From: CAZBBC01 sp964489835
Lineage (GTDB): Bacteria; Calditrichota; Calditrichia; JAJRVZ01
DNA length: 35,542 nt
Direction of reading: 5' to 3'
NCBI GenBank assembly: GCA_964489835.1
Contig: CAZBBC010000031.1
Span: forward strand, 1-35,542
Below are positions 23,405-31,302 of the stretch, piece after piece. The number at the start of each line of letters is the position of its first letter. Within the stretch, counting starts at the first letter, position 1. The position numbers and the translations under genes are program-made. The notes under the pieces are model-generated. The model saw nothing but the letters and a program-made list of their open reading frames with translations, did not search any database and was not told the DNA's origin.

Positions 23405-23659
23405 ATGAATATGGACAAGAAAACAGAGATATCCGTACACGGCGATATTCTTATTAAAGAAGTGTCGACAGATGAGGAATCAAAAACTATCAATGCTCAA
23501 TATCTTGCCGCTATTAAAAAGAGGGCAAAAGCATTTATAAAAAAGTATCCTCATCTCGCGGAGACAGTGAGACAATATATTCACACCCAGAAAATTGAAT
23601 GTGAGGTGATTAACAAAAACCTTTGCGGCGCTGTCTGGCTTTTACAACGACGGTTATAA
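23405..23659 (+). CDS. small protein of unknown function
   Basis: This is an 84-residue ORF, not recognised. It starts MNMDKKTEISVHGDILIKE; ATG at 23411 is an alternative start. The middle is a basic helical stretch (AAIKKRAKAFIKKYPHLAETVRQYIHTQK), and two Cys residues occur near the end (IECEV, NLCGAVWLLQ). There is no signal peptide or membrane helix. No clear ribosome-binding site is seen, so the start and even the gene are uncertain, though its codon use and charge pattern look coding. It ends near a weak hairpin with T-rich tail (about 23688-23707) and lies upstream of the NfuA gene on the same strand. Confidence 0.45.
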   Translation: MNMDKKTEISVHGDILIKEVSTDEESKTINAQYLAAIKKRAKAFIKKYPHLAETVRQYIHTQKIECEVINKNLCGAVWLLQRRL

Positions 23660-23746
23660 TCGTAGAGTCTGATAACTAATAAATGTCCGACCTTTCGGTT
23701 GTTTTTTGAAATTATTTATCTTATTATTTATCAGGGCGAGATATAA

Positions 23747-23784
23747 GTGTCCGGATAAAATGTAAATCAATTTTACCCGGACAC
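23747..23784. promoter_or_regulatory. 38-nt hairpin upstream of nfuA
   Basis: GTGTCCGG pairs with CCGGACAC, then after one A/C mismatch TAAAAT pairs with ATTTTA around an 8-base loop (GTAAATCA). The stem is 14 pairs with one mismatch. It is followed by TCACGAACAC, not a T-run, so it is not a standard terminator. It lies 46 bases before the nfuA start and could be an operator, an mRNA structure or a repeat. Confidence 0.5.
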
Positions 23785-23829
23785 TCACGAACACAAAATC
23801 ATTAATAGGAATATCAGAGGAGACATTTT

Positions 23830-24408
23830 ATGTTTAAGATCAGCGAATTAGCGCAAACAAAAATAAAGGAAGCCATCAAGAACTATATTAAGCCTGTTGT
23901 GGGTATACGGATCAGTGCTCAGGCAAGATCTCCCTTTCAGGTTTCTTATGGTCTGGCATTCGTCGAGGAGAAGGACATTACCAATGGAGACAAAATCATA
24001 AATACCGATGGTGTTGATCTCTATATTGATAAGGATCAGGAACAATATTTCGAAGGTGTAACCCTTGACTATGAGGACAGCCTGGCCGGGGGGGGCTTCA
24101 AATTTACCGATTTACCCAGAGTCCCCAAAAAATACAAAGGAACAATTGCAGAGAAAGTTGTAAAGGTAATTGATGAGGAGATCAATCCCGGCATTGCCGG
24201 TCATGGGGGTTTTGTTTCTCTTGTCGATGTAAAAGGGAATGACGTAATAATACAGATGGGTGGAGGCTGTCAGGGATGTGGAATGGCAAATGTAACATTA
24301 AAGGAAGGTATTGAAGTGGCCCTGAAAAAGTCCATCCCGGAACTTGGTGCTATTTATGACGTTACCGATCACGCAGACGGTAAAAATCCCTATTATAATA
24401 AAACATAA
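23830..24408 (+). CDS. nfuA: NfuA-type Fe-S cluster carrier
   Basis: This 192-residue protein has an N-terminal degenerate A-type (IscA/HesB-like) domain, about 1-100. It starts FKISELAQTKIKEAI and contains no Cys, so it cannot bind a cluster by the usual ligands. The C-terminal Nfu domain (about 110-185) has GGGCQGCGMANVTLKEGIE; its CxxC is the expected cluster ligand, shared across a dimer. This order and the lost Cys match E. coli NfuA, which delivers [4Fe-4S] clusters. GAGGAG lies 7 bases before the ATG. It is near a radical SAM gene and upstream of the Fe-S-rich sdh and lut genes, which may be clients, but co-regulation is not shown. Confidence 0.9.
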   Translation: MFKISELAQTKIKEAIKNYIKPVVGIRISAQARSPFQVSYGLAFVEEKDITNGDKIINTDGVDLYIDKDQEQYFEGVTLDYEDSLAGGGFKFTDLPRVPKKYKGTIAEKVVKVIDEEINPGIAGHGGFVSLVDVKGNDVIIQMGGGCQGCGMANVTLKEGIEVALKKSIPELGAIYDVTDHADGKNPYYNKT

Positions 24409-24450
24409 CATCTGACTTATAGTAAGCAATCTGTTGCTAATTAAAAAAGC

Positions 24451-24544
24451 GCATAATCCAAGAATCATATCCTCGCAGAAGATAAATTATTGTAATAAAA
24501 TACGCATAAACCAATATCCCATACTCGTAGAGGATGCATTATTG
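24451..24544 (+). repeat. imperfect 42-nt direct repeat before the radical SAM gene
   Basis: Two copies start with GCATAA and end with ATTATTG (24451-24492 and 24504-24544), about 32 of 42 positions identical with one gap. The start-to-start distance is 53 bases, near five helical turns. The pair fills most of the gap between nfuA and the next gene. Confidence 0.5.
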
Positions 24545-24566
24545 GTGGTATTTAAAATAGAATATC

Positions 24567-25592
24567 ATGAAGGATCCTGATTATATAGAGGCCCGGTGGT
24601 GGCAATCGATTGAAAACAACAAAATCCTGTGCACGCTTTGTCCCCGGTATTGTAAAATAGGTCCTGGCCAGAGCGGGTTTTGTTTTATTCGAAAAAACAT
24701 TGATGGGAAACTCGTTTCCAGCGGTTATGGACATCCAACAGGATTTTCTGTCGATCCGATTGAAAAAAAACCCTTGAGTCATTTTCTCCCTGGAACCGGG
24801 ATTTTAAGTTTTGGAACTGCCGGTTGTAATCTCGGATGTCGCTTTTGTCAAAATTGGACCATCAGTAAAGCTCGACTGGATGATATACAATCTCTCACTT
24901 TTTCACCTGAGCAGGTTGTACATCTCGCCCAAAAACATCATACACCATCTATTGCTTTCACTTACAACGATCCAACCATTTTTGGTGAATATGTCATTGA
25001 CATCTCAAAACTCGCCCGTAAGGCTGGTATTCGTTCAGTAATGGTCACGGCAGGTTATATCGACAAGGAGGCCAGAAAAGAGGTTTACCAGTATATAGAT
25101 GCAGCAAATGTTGATTTGAAAGCCTTTACTGAACGGTTCTATCATAAACTGACCTTTTCCCATCTGGCAGATGTTCTGGATACTCTTATCTGGCTAAAAA
25201 AAGAGACAGAAGTATGGATTGAAATTACGACACTATTAATTCCCGGAGAGAATGATTCGAAGGATGAGATTACTCAGATGTGTTATTGGATTCTCGAGAA
25301 CCTGGGTGATACCGTGCCACTACATTTTACAGCTTTTCACCCTGATTTTAAAATGGCAGACAAACCTCGAACACCTGAATCAACGTTAAAAATGGCCAGA
25401 GAAATTGCCCATCGATCCGGTATTAAATACTGTTATTTGGGAAATATTTCGGACCAGGAAGGTCAGACCACTTTTTGTCCCAATTGTCATACACCCTTAA
25501 TTGTCAGAGACTGGCATAGTATTCTACTTTACCAGTTAAAGGGTAATTATTGTTCTAAATGCGGTGCACCTATCGCAGGAATTTTTAATTAA
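24567..25592 (+). CDS. amrS: AmrS-like radical SAM enzyme (AmmeMemoRadiSam family)
   Basis: This is a 341-residue radical SAM protein. The cluster motif CxxxCxxC is in GTAGCNLGCRFCQNW (about 86-100). Upstream is a Cys-rich lead (LCPRYCKIGPGQSGFC), and YNDPTIFGEY and VDLKAFTERFYHKL are family blocks. A C-terminal rubredoxin-like pair (FCPNCHTPL and YCSKCGAPI) may bind a metal. It matches the family formerly annotated as pyruvate-formate-lyase-activating-like and now AmrS, which usually co-occurs with AMMECR1 and Memo homologues. Neither partner is in the window and no formate-lyase-type partner is next door, so its substrate is unknown. The ATG at 24567 has no strong ribosome-binding site. Confidence 0.85.
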   Translation: MKDPDYIEARWWQSIENNKILCTLCPRYCKIGPGQSGFCFIRKNIDGKLVSSGYGHPTGFSVDPIEKKPLSHFLPGTGILSFGTAGCNLGCRFCQNWTISKARLDDIQSLTFSPEQVVHLAQKHHTPSIAFTYNDPTIFGEYVIDISKLARKAGIRSVMVTAGYIDKEARKEVYQYIDAANVDLKAFTERFYHKLTFSHLADVLDTLIWLKKETEVWIEITTLLIPGENDSKDEITQMCYWILENLGDTVPLHFTAFHPDFKMADKPRTPESTLKMAREIAHRSGIKYCYLGNISDQEGQTTFCPNCHTPLIVRDWHSILLYQLKGNYCSKCGAPIAGIFN

Positions 25593-25682
25593 AACCAATA
25601 ATTCTCTCTAAATTATTTTGCATTTCTTTCCCCCAATGTGATATTAAGATTCTCACTCCCATACCCCATTATCATCTTTTAT

Positions 25683-26363
25683 TCAACTGATTTGTTTCAC
25701 CTCCAAAATTCTAAATGCTTCGCTGTATTCATATCTATCTGTTTCCCGGGAAATTGTGTTTTTAACAAAGTCTGCTATTTTTGAAAAATCGGGAAATTGA
25801 GATTTGTGACAAGCCAGAAGATCAAGTTTAAAATCAATAAGATTTGTAATATCTTCAAAATAATTCGGTTCATGGGAACCAAAAAAATATATTTTTTTTA
25901 TCTGGTGGGCATCACCGGGATACATATGCAAATTTTTTGCAGCAAAACAGGCATCAAAAACCGCTTCAGAGACCACCCGGTGGTCTTTATGGAAAAGATT
26001 TAAATTATCATACTTACGGTTTGCGGGATCAAAACTAAAAATAATTTCTGGTTGAATATCTTTAATAATTTTCACTAGCCGACGGCGTAACTCTTCCGTA
26101 TATAGTAAAAATCCATCACTATAATTTAAAAAAACAACATTTTTTACGCCCAGTTTGCCGGCTACTTCCAATTGTTCCTGCGTACGTATTTGTACCCGTT
26201 CTTTCCGGGAGATATTCAAATCACCTTTAAAACCGTTTTCACCATTGGTTACAATTACATATATGATCTCATATCCCTGCTTTTTTAATTTAAACAAGGT
26301 ACCTGTACAAGTAAACTCAAGATCATCCGGATGAGCGGCAAACCCAATAATTGATTTACTCAC
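25683..26363 (-). CDS. PIG-L/LmbE-family deacetylase
   Basis: This is a 226-residue zinc-dependent N-acetyl-sugar deacetylase fold. AAHPDDLEFTCTGTL carries the HPDD metal and base motif, and LFHKDHRVVSEAVF carries the third metal His. The start is placed at GTG 26363 because GGAG lies 6 bases upstream and the product then begins MSKSIIGFAAHPDD; the ATG at 26375 would have no site and overlaps that GGAG. Relatives include BshB (bacillithiol) and mycothiol or lipid-sugar deacetylases; no bshA or bshC lies nearby, so the substrate is left open. It follows sdhB after a gap that holds a strong hairpin. Confidence 0.85.
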   Translation of the reverse strand: MSKSIIGFAAHPDDLEFTCTGTLFKLKKQGYEIIYVIVTNGENGFKGDLNISRKERVQIRTQEQLEVAGKLGVKNVVFLNYSDGFLLYTEELRRRLVKIIKDIQPEIIFSFDPANRKYDNLNLFHKDHRVVSEAVFDACFAAKNLHMYPGDAHQIKKIYFFGSHEPNYFEDITNLIDFKLDLLACHKSQFPDFSKIADFVKNTISRETDRYEYSEAFRILEVKQIS

Positions 26364-26384
26364 AAAAAACTCCATATAGGAAAT

Positions 26385-26413
26385 CCCCCTTCCCGATAAA
26401 TGATGGAAGGGGG
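26385..26413. repeat. 9-bp hairpin between sdhB and the deacetylase gene
   Basis: CCCCCTTCC (26385-26393) and GGAAGGGGG (26405-26413) form a perfect 9-pair stem with an 11-base loop. On the transcribed minus strand only ATTTCC follows, so termination would be weak. It may separate sdh from the deacetylase gene or protect the sdh mRNA end. A similar CCCCTT/AAGGGG hairpin is at 19553-19568. Confidence 0.55.
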
Positions 26414-26453
26414 AATAGAAGGTAGAACAAATATACGGAATGAACGTTTTATA

Positions 26454-27206
26454 TTAAGCCATTGCTTTCCAGAATTCCCTTCGCATACGGGCAATTCCGG
26501 TAATCGATATTTCTTTCGGACACACCGCTTCACATTCTCCGTGATTTGAACAGGTGCCAAATAGCTCAGCATCCATCTGGGCAACCATTTGATCTGCCCG
26601 GCGTTTTGCTTCCGGATGACCTTGTGGTAACAAAGCCAAGTGAGATATTTTTGCTCCCACAAAAAGGGCTGCAGAGGCATTGGGACAGGCAGCTACACAA
26701 GCTCCACACCCTATGCAGGCAGCCATATCCATAGCTTCATCAGATTTCTCTTTCTGTACCAGCAGGCTACGCGCCTCCGGAACACCACCGGTTCGAACTG
26801 TTATAAATCCACCTTTTGCCATAATCCTGTCAAAAGCAGTTCGGTCAACTACAAGATCTTTTTGAACAGGAAACGCTTTTGCACGCCAGGGTTCAACGAC
26901 AATGGTATCTCCATCTTCAAATTCACGCATCCGTAATTCACAAGTCGTCGTCCCACTTCTGGGTCCATGAGCCGTACCATTGATAACAAGTCCGCACATA
27001 CCGCAGATTCCTTCACGGCAATCGTTGTCAAATTCTATCGGATCTCCATCTTTCTTTATCAGATCCTCATTCAGGATGTCGAGCATTTCAAGAAATGACA
27101 TATCCTGATTAACATCATGGACAGTGTAAGATTTAAACCCGCCTTTATCGCTGGAATTTTTTTGTCGCCAAATTTTTAAATGTATTGTTAAATTTTTATT
27201 TTCCAT
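26454..27206 (-). CDS. sdhB: succinate dehydrogenase / fumarate reductase iron-sulfur subunit
   Basis: This is the electron-wire subunit linking the flavin of SdhA to the heme or quinone site. In 250 residues it carries a [2Fe-2S] site (CREGICGMCGLVINGTAH plus a later TTTCEL), a [4Fe-4S] site (CIGCGACVAACP) and a [3Fe-4S] site (CSNHGECEAVCPKEIS). The third site lacks the fourth cluster Cys, as expected. GGAG lies 7 bases before the ATG and overlaps the sdhA end, so it is the third gene of sdhCAB. Its sequence fits the Bacteroidota-type, type-B complex. The direction (succinate oxidation or fumarate reduction) is not decided by sequence. Confidence 0.95.
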   Translation of the reverse strand: MENKNLTIHLKIWRQKNSSDKGGFKSYTVHDVNQDMSFLEMLDILNEDLIKKDGDPIEFDNDCREGICGMCGLVINGTAHGPRSGTTTCELRMREFEDGDTIVVEPWRAKAFPVQKDLVVDRTAFDRIMAKGGFITVRTGGVPEARSLLVQKEKSDEAMDMAACIGCGACVAACPNASAALFVGAKISHLALLPQGHPEAKRRADQMVAQMDAELFGTCSNHGECEAVCPKEISITGIARMRREFWKAMA

Positions 27207-27217
27207 TGCCCATCTCC

Positions 27218-29131
27218 TTACTTATAGCTGCGCTGCGTTGGAATGACATTTTCAAAGAGGAGGGATTCTTTATGCAATGTCCATTCTTTATCAAGACCGT
27301 TAAATTCCCAGGCCGAAACAAAGCTAAAATTTTCATCATCACGAAGAGCTTCTCCTTCCTCTGTTTGGCTTTCTTCTCTGAAATGACCGCCACATGATTC
27401 TTTTCTGTGTAATGCATCGATTGCCATTAGCTCAGCTAACTCAATATAGTCAGCTACCCTGCCGGCAAATTCTAAATTCTTATTCATCGAATCGGAAGTT
27501 CCTACGACTTTCACATTCTGCCAAAATTCCTCTCTTAGCTTGGGAATTTCCTGTATCGCATGTTTTAAGTCTTTTTCGTTTCTACCCATTCCTACATATT
27601 CCCAGAGGATACTGCCTATTTCCCGATGAAATTCCTTTACTGTTTTATTTCCATTGATCGAAAGCAATTTTTGATCTTTTTGCTTTGCCTCGGACAGAGC
27701 CGCCTTAAAGGCGTCATCTTCTATTGTTGCCTTTTTGAGTTCTGTTCCGGCAAGATAGTCACCAATGGTATAAGGAATGACAAAATATCCGTCAGAGAGT
27801 CCCTGCATCAATGCGCTGGCACCCAAACGATTTGCCCCATGATCAGAGAAGTTCGCTTCTCCGAGGACATGAAGTCCGGGAATGGTGCTCATTAAATTAT
27901 AATCTACCCATATACCGCCCATCGTATAATGTACGGCAGGATATATCCGCATTGGTACGTCATAAGCATTTTCGTCTGTGATTAAGTGATACATTTCAAA
28001 AAGATTGCCATAACGTTCTTCAATGGTATGTTTTCCTAATCGTTCGATGGCGGATGCAAAATCCAGATAAACAGCCAGCCCGGTATCTCCGGCACCCCGT
28101 CCTTCGTCACAGACAGCCTTTGCATTTCTGGAAGCCACATCACGGGGAACCATATTACCAAAGGTCGGATATCGTCTCTCAAGATAATAGTCACGATCTT
28201 CTTCCGGAATTTCACCCGGGGCCCGTTTATCATCCTTATTTTTGGGGACCCAGACCCGCCCATCATTTCTCAAACTTTCACTCATCAATGTCAATTTTGA
28301 TTGGTAGTCACCGGATCGGGGAATACAGGTGGGATGGATCTGGACATAACATGGATTTCCGAAAAAGGCGCCTTTTTTATGAGCCCGCCAGATTGCACTG
28401 GCATTTGAATTTATAGCTAATGTACTCAAATAATAAGCAGTTCCATAACCGCCCGTTGCCAGGATCACGGCATCAGCCAGGTGCGACTCATACTCTCCAC
28501 TGACGATATTACGGGTGATGATCCCCCGGGCTTTTCCATCAATCAAGACCAGATCAACCATCTCATGGCGAGGATACATTTGAACCGTACCTTCACCGAC
28601 CTGACGCATTAAGGCACTATAGGCACCAAGGAGCAATTGCTGCCCGGTTTGTCCACGGGCATAAAAGGTTCTGGAAACAAGCGCGCCACCAAAAGACCGG
28701 TTAGCAAATAGTCCTCCGTATTCACGGGCAAATGGAACACCCTGCGCGACACACTGATCAATTATCTCGTTACTAACCTGTGCCAAACGATATACATTGG
28801 CTTCCCTGGCCCGGTAATCACCACCCTTAATCGTATCATAAAATAATCGCCAGATGCTATCACCATCATTCTGATAATTTTTTGCCGCGTTGATGCCGCC
28901 CTGAGCACCAATACTGTGTGCCCGCCGGGCGGAATCCTGAATACAAAAATTCTTGACGTTATAGCCAAGTTCCCCCAGAGAGGCTGCCGCAGAAGCACCC
29001 GCCAACCCTGTACCGACAACGATGATACTAAATTTTCTTTTATTCGCCGGGTTAACAACATGCATCTCAAATCTATGTTTATCCCATTTTCCTTCGAGAG
29101 CCCCTGTTGGAATTTTCGCATCTAAATTCAT
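27218..29131 (-). CDS. sdhA: succinate dehydrogenase / fumarate reductase flavoprotein subunit
   Basis: This is the FAD subunit that interconverts succinate and fumarate. It has the Rossmann start IIVVGTGLAGASAAASLGELG, then ARRAHSIGAQGGINAAKNY, whose His is the expected covalent FAD attachment. Active-site blocks include IHPTCIP, YTMGGIWVDYN, GEANFSDHGANRLGASALMQGL and VASRNAKAVCDEGRG. The start is set at ATG 29131, which overlaps the sdhC stop as ATGA and has GGAGGGG 6 bases upstream; the product is then 637 residues starting MNLDAKIPTG. A reading from 29161 would add ten residues inside sdhC. Its membrane anchor is the adjacent sdhC. Confidence 0.96.
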   Translation of the reverse strand: MNLDAKIPTGALEGKWDKHRFEMHVVNPANKRKFSIIVVGTGLAGASAAASLGELGYNVKNFCIQDSARRAHSIGAQGGINAAKNYQNDGDSIWRLFYDTIKGGDYRAREANVYRLAQVSNEIIDQCVAQGVPFAREYGGLFANRSFGGALVSRTFYARGQTGQQLLLGAYSALMRQVGEGTVQMYPRHEMVDLVLIDGKARGIITRNIVSGEYESHLADAVILATGGYGTAYYLSTLAINSNASAIWRAHKKGAFFGNPCYVQIHPTCIPRSGDYQSKLTLMSESLRNDGRVWVPKNKDDKRAPGEIPEEDRDYYLERRYPTFGNMVPRDVASRNAKAVCDEGRGAGDTGLAVYLDFASAIERLGKHTIEERYGNLFEMYHLITDENAYDVPMRIYPAVHYTMGGIWVDYNLMSTIPGLHVLGEANFSDHGANRLGASALMQGLSDGYFVIPYTIGDYLAGTELKKATIEDDAFKAALSEAKQKDQKLLSINGNKTVKEFHREIGSILWEYVGMGRNEKDLKHAIQEIPKLREEFWQNVKVVGTSDSMNKNLEFAGRVADYIELAELMAIDALHRKESCGGHFREESQTEEGEALRDDENFSFVSAWEFNGLDKEWTLHKESLLFENVIPTQRSYK

Positions 29132-29823
29132 AGCGCCCCTCCTGTAAGAAAAAAGATCCATGCCGGTAGAAATATAAATCCAACAGCCATCACGACCGCA
29201 AATAAAATACCCACACTGTATATAAACGGTGTAAAATTCTTTCCGTTGAGACCCAATGATTGAAAAGCACTCCAGAATCCATGACTGAGATGAAATCCCA
29301 ACAGGGCCATGATAAGAATATATAGGACGACATTCACAATGTTACCATAAAATTGATAGACCAATGTGTATAAGTCCCGGATAACCCGGCCATCTGCCGT
29401 GGTATACATGATGATTTCTCCATATTTAAAATGCAATAAATGCCACACCAGGAAAGTAATAACAACCAGACCGGTATAGATCATTGTCGAAGAGGCAATA
29501 GTTTTTTTACTGGTGTGTCCGGCATTTTTAACAACGGCATATCTTTGGGGCCTGGCTCTCCAATTCCCTAAGGTAACCACAATAGCATAGAAAAAATGGA
29601 TAAGAAAAACAGCTGCGAGTATCAGTTCCGCCATATAGATGGCATTACCCAGATCCTGCGTCAGAAAATGAGAATACTTGTTGAAAGGATCCTTATCCGG
29701 AATAAGAAGTGTGAGATTCCCGATGAGATGGACAACGATGAACCCGCAGAGCAAAAGACCTGTAAACCCCATAAAGATTTTCTTGCCGAGGGAGGAATAA
29801 GTTGACATAGAAAACCGCATCAT
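29128..29823 (-). CDS. sdhC: succinate dehydrogenase cytochrome b subunit (type B, single anchor)
   Basis: This is a 231-residue membrane anchor with about five hydrophobic helices: about 16-40 (containing GLLLCGFIVVHLIGN), 60-85, 110-135, 155-180 and 200-225. Histidines in VVHLIGN, LIHFFYAIVV, VWHLLHFKYG and LGFHLSHGFW are candidates for axial ligands of two hemes b. A single large cytochrome subunit with no sdhD marks a type-B complex like those of Bacillus and Bacteroidota, which normally uses menaquinone. GGAG lies 9 bases before the first ATG; an internal ATG six codons in (MSTYSSLGKK) is also possible. It is translationally coupled to sdhA by an ATGA overlap. Confidence 0.92.
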   Translation of the reverse strand: MMRFSMSTYSSLGKKIFMGFTGLLLCGFIVVHLIGNLTLLIPDKDPFNKYSHFLTQDLGNAIYMAELILAAVFLIHFFYAIVVTLGNWRARPQRYAVVKNAGHTSKKTIASSTMIYTGLVVITFLVWHLLHFKYGEIIMYTTADGRVIRDLYTLVYQFYGNIVNVVLYILIMALLGFHLSHGFWSAFQSLGLNGKNFTPFIYSVGILFAVVMAVGFIFLPAWIFFLTGGAL

Positions 29824-29988
29824 TGTTTATGCTCCGATGATTTAATGGATGGTTAGAGATAGTGAAATATCAATTGTATTTTTTTGTGAATTTTTTTTCA
29901 ATCTCTATTCAAAAAACTTAAAGGAGAGCATCTAAAAATGCAAGCGAATTCTCTTCCATTTGAAGAATGAAAACAAAAGATCTGAAGT

Positions 29989-30768
29989 CTATTTTAATTT
30001 TTCCCGTAAGAGAACCTTCAAGGCTTCCCAGGAACGCTTATCGGCGTTGTAATTGTAGGCCTCATCCTCCGAAGTATCAAAACCATGATCATAGACCGAA
30101 AAACCAGAAATAGCACCCCCATAAATATTCATCTGCCAGTCCACATTAGCCTCCTTCATTTCCAGCCGGAAGGCAGCAATTTCATCTTGAGACACCATTT
30201 TATCCTCGGAACCCTGAAGAATTAAAACCGAACCTTTAATACTTCTGGCATCTTCTGGTGTTGGCGTACTCAGATTCCCATAAAAATTAGCAGCCGCCAC
30301 TATATTTTGCCCGCTACGCACCAACTCCAAAACCGTTATACCGCCGAATCCATAACCAACAGCAGCAAGACGAGTGGGATCCACCTTTTTATGTTGCGAA
30401 AGAATTTCAAATCCCAGATTTGCCCTATGGCGCATTAACTGACGGTCTTCTCCCAAAAACGGCGCGACCAGATCATTTGCTTCCGATGCGTCTTTAGCCA
30501 GTTTACCCTTTCCGAACATATCCAGGGCAAATACGATATATCCCAGAGAGGCCAACTCATCTGCCCGTTCACGAATAAATGCATCGTGTCCATTTTTATC
30601 ATGAATGAGCAAAACACCGCCGCGTTTCGCTTTTAGCAACTGGTCATGAGCAAAATATCCCTGCAGCTCCAAATCACCATCATTATAGGTAATCGAGTCT
30701 GTTTTAACATCTGCCTGTAATATTGAGGTAATCATAAAAACGAAAAGGAGGAGAACATATCTTTTCAT
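29989..30768 (-). CDS. exported dienelactone-hydrolase-fold protein, probably without the normal catalytic residues
   Basis: This is a 259-residue alpha/beta-hydrolase of the dienelactone hydrolase family. The N-terminus (MKRYVLLLFVFMITSILQA, then DVKTD) looks like a signal peptide cleaved after about residue 19. Family blocks are VLLIHDKNG, FALDMFGKGK, AAVGYGFGGITVLEL, ILQGSEDKMV and NYNADKRSWEALK. In active members the nucleophile elbow reads GYCFGG or GxSxGG; here it is GYGFGG, with Gly140 where Cys or Ser belongs. The usual catalytic His of the GAxHxF block also appears replaced (GGAISGF, Ser221), while the Asp block remains. I infer a pseudoenzyme or a changed mechanism. AGGGG lies 6 bases before the ATG. 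It is upstream of sdhC on the same strand, with a 165-base gap. Confidence 0.8.
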   Translation of the reverse strand: MKRYVLLLFVFMITSILQADVKTDSITYNDGDLELQGYFAHDQLLKAKRGGVLLIHDKNGHDAFIRERADELASLGYIVFALDMFGKGKLAKDASEANDLVAPFLGEDRQLMRHRANLGFEILSQHKKVDPTRLAAVGYGFGGITVLELVRSGQNIVAAANFYGNLSTPTPEDARSIKGSVLILQGSEDKMVSQDEIAAFRLEMKEANVDWQMNIYGGAISGFSVYDHGFDTSEDEAYNYNADKRSWEALKVLLREKLK

Positions 30769-31302
30769 AATTTTCCCCTTTTTTTTATATATTTTTTTAC
30801 ATCTGACCTACTCATAAAACACAGAGTTCACAGAGTTAATTATATGTATTTATTGTATTTATCAAATACTTGATGCTTATATTATAAATATGAAATCCAG
30901 CACAACAATTCTTGTAACTTCTTGTTTTTAAATAAATTAATTATACTTTGAATTCTCTGTGGTTCACCCTGTTGGATAGTTGGCTTATTCCATTACTATT
31001 TAAGGCAGTCATTTTTATCCAGCAGGGTAAATAGTACAAGCGAAATAAAAAATAATGCTACAAAATAAAATATTCAGATATATTTTACAATTCAAATCGA
31101 TTAAAATCATGAGTATATAAATATTTATTATAGATAACCGCGTGATTGAAAAAATGACGGCGATAAATTCCCCGGTTTAAACACGCATTTCCTCTATAAA
31201 TATAGAATCGGCAGAAAGATTTGATTCTTGGATAAAAATTTGGAATAATTTTCAAAGGCTTGTATATTTTTTTCTGTAAATAACAGTACGCTTGAGGTAT
31301 TC
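30769..31302. other. 534-base intergenic region with repeat remnants
   Basis: No gene is seen. It contains an 'acacagagttcacagag' phrase (about 30819-30835), an 'attctctgtggttcacc' phrase (about 30952-30968), and an inverted pair ACCCTGTTGGAT (30966-30977) with ATCCAGCAGGGT (31017-31028). The first member of that pair lies within the phrase also found at 22986-23001. The rest is AT-rich and separates two divergently transcribed genes, so promoters for both should lie here, but none stands out. Confidence 0.45.

Noticed and set aside
29938..29970. A 10-codon plus-strand ORF with a good ribosome-binding site between sdhC and the hydrolase gene
   Set aside because: It is antisense to the likely sdh promoter region and too short, with no biased composition or linked structure.
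30966..31028. ACCCTGTTGGAT/ATCCAGCAGGGT inverted pair as a regulatory RNA
   Set aside because: Its left arm is part of a phrase found in another gap. It lacks conserved features of any riboswitch I know, so it is treated as repeat remnant.
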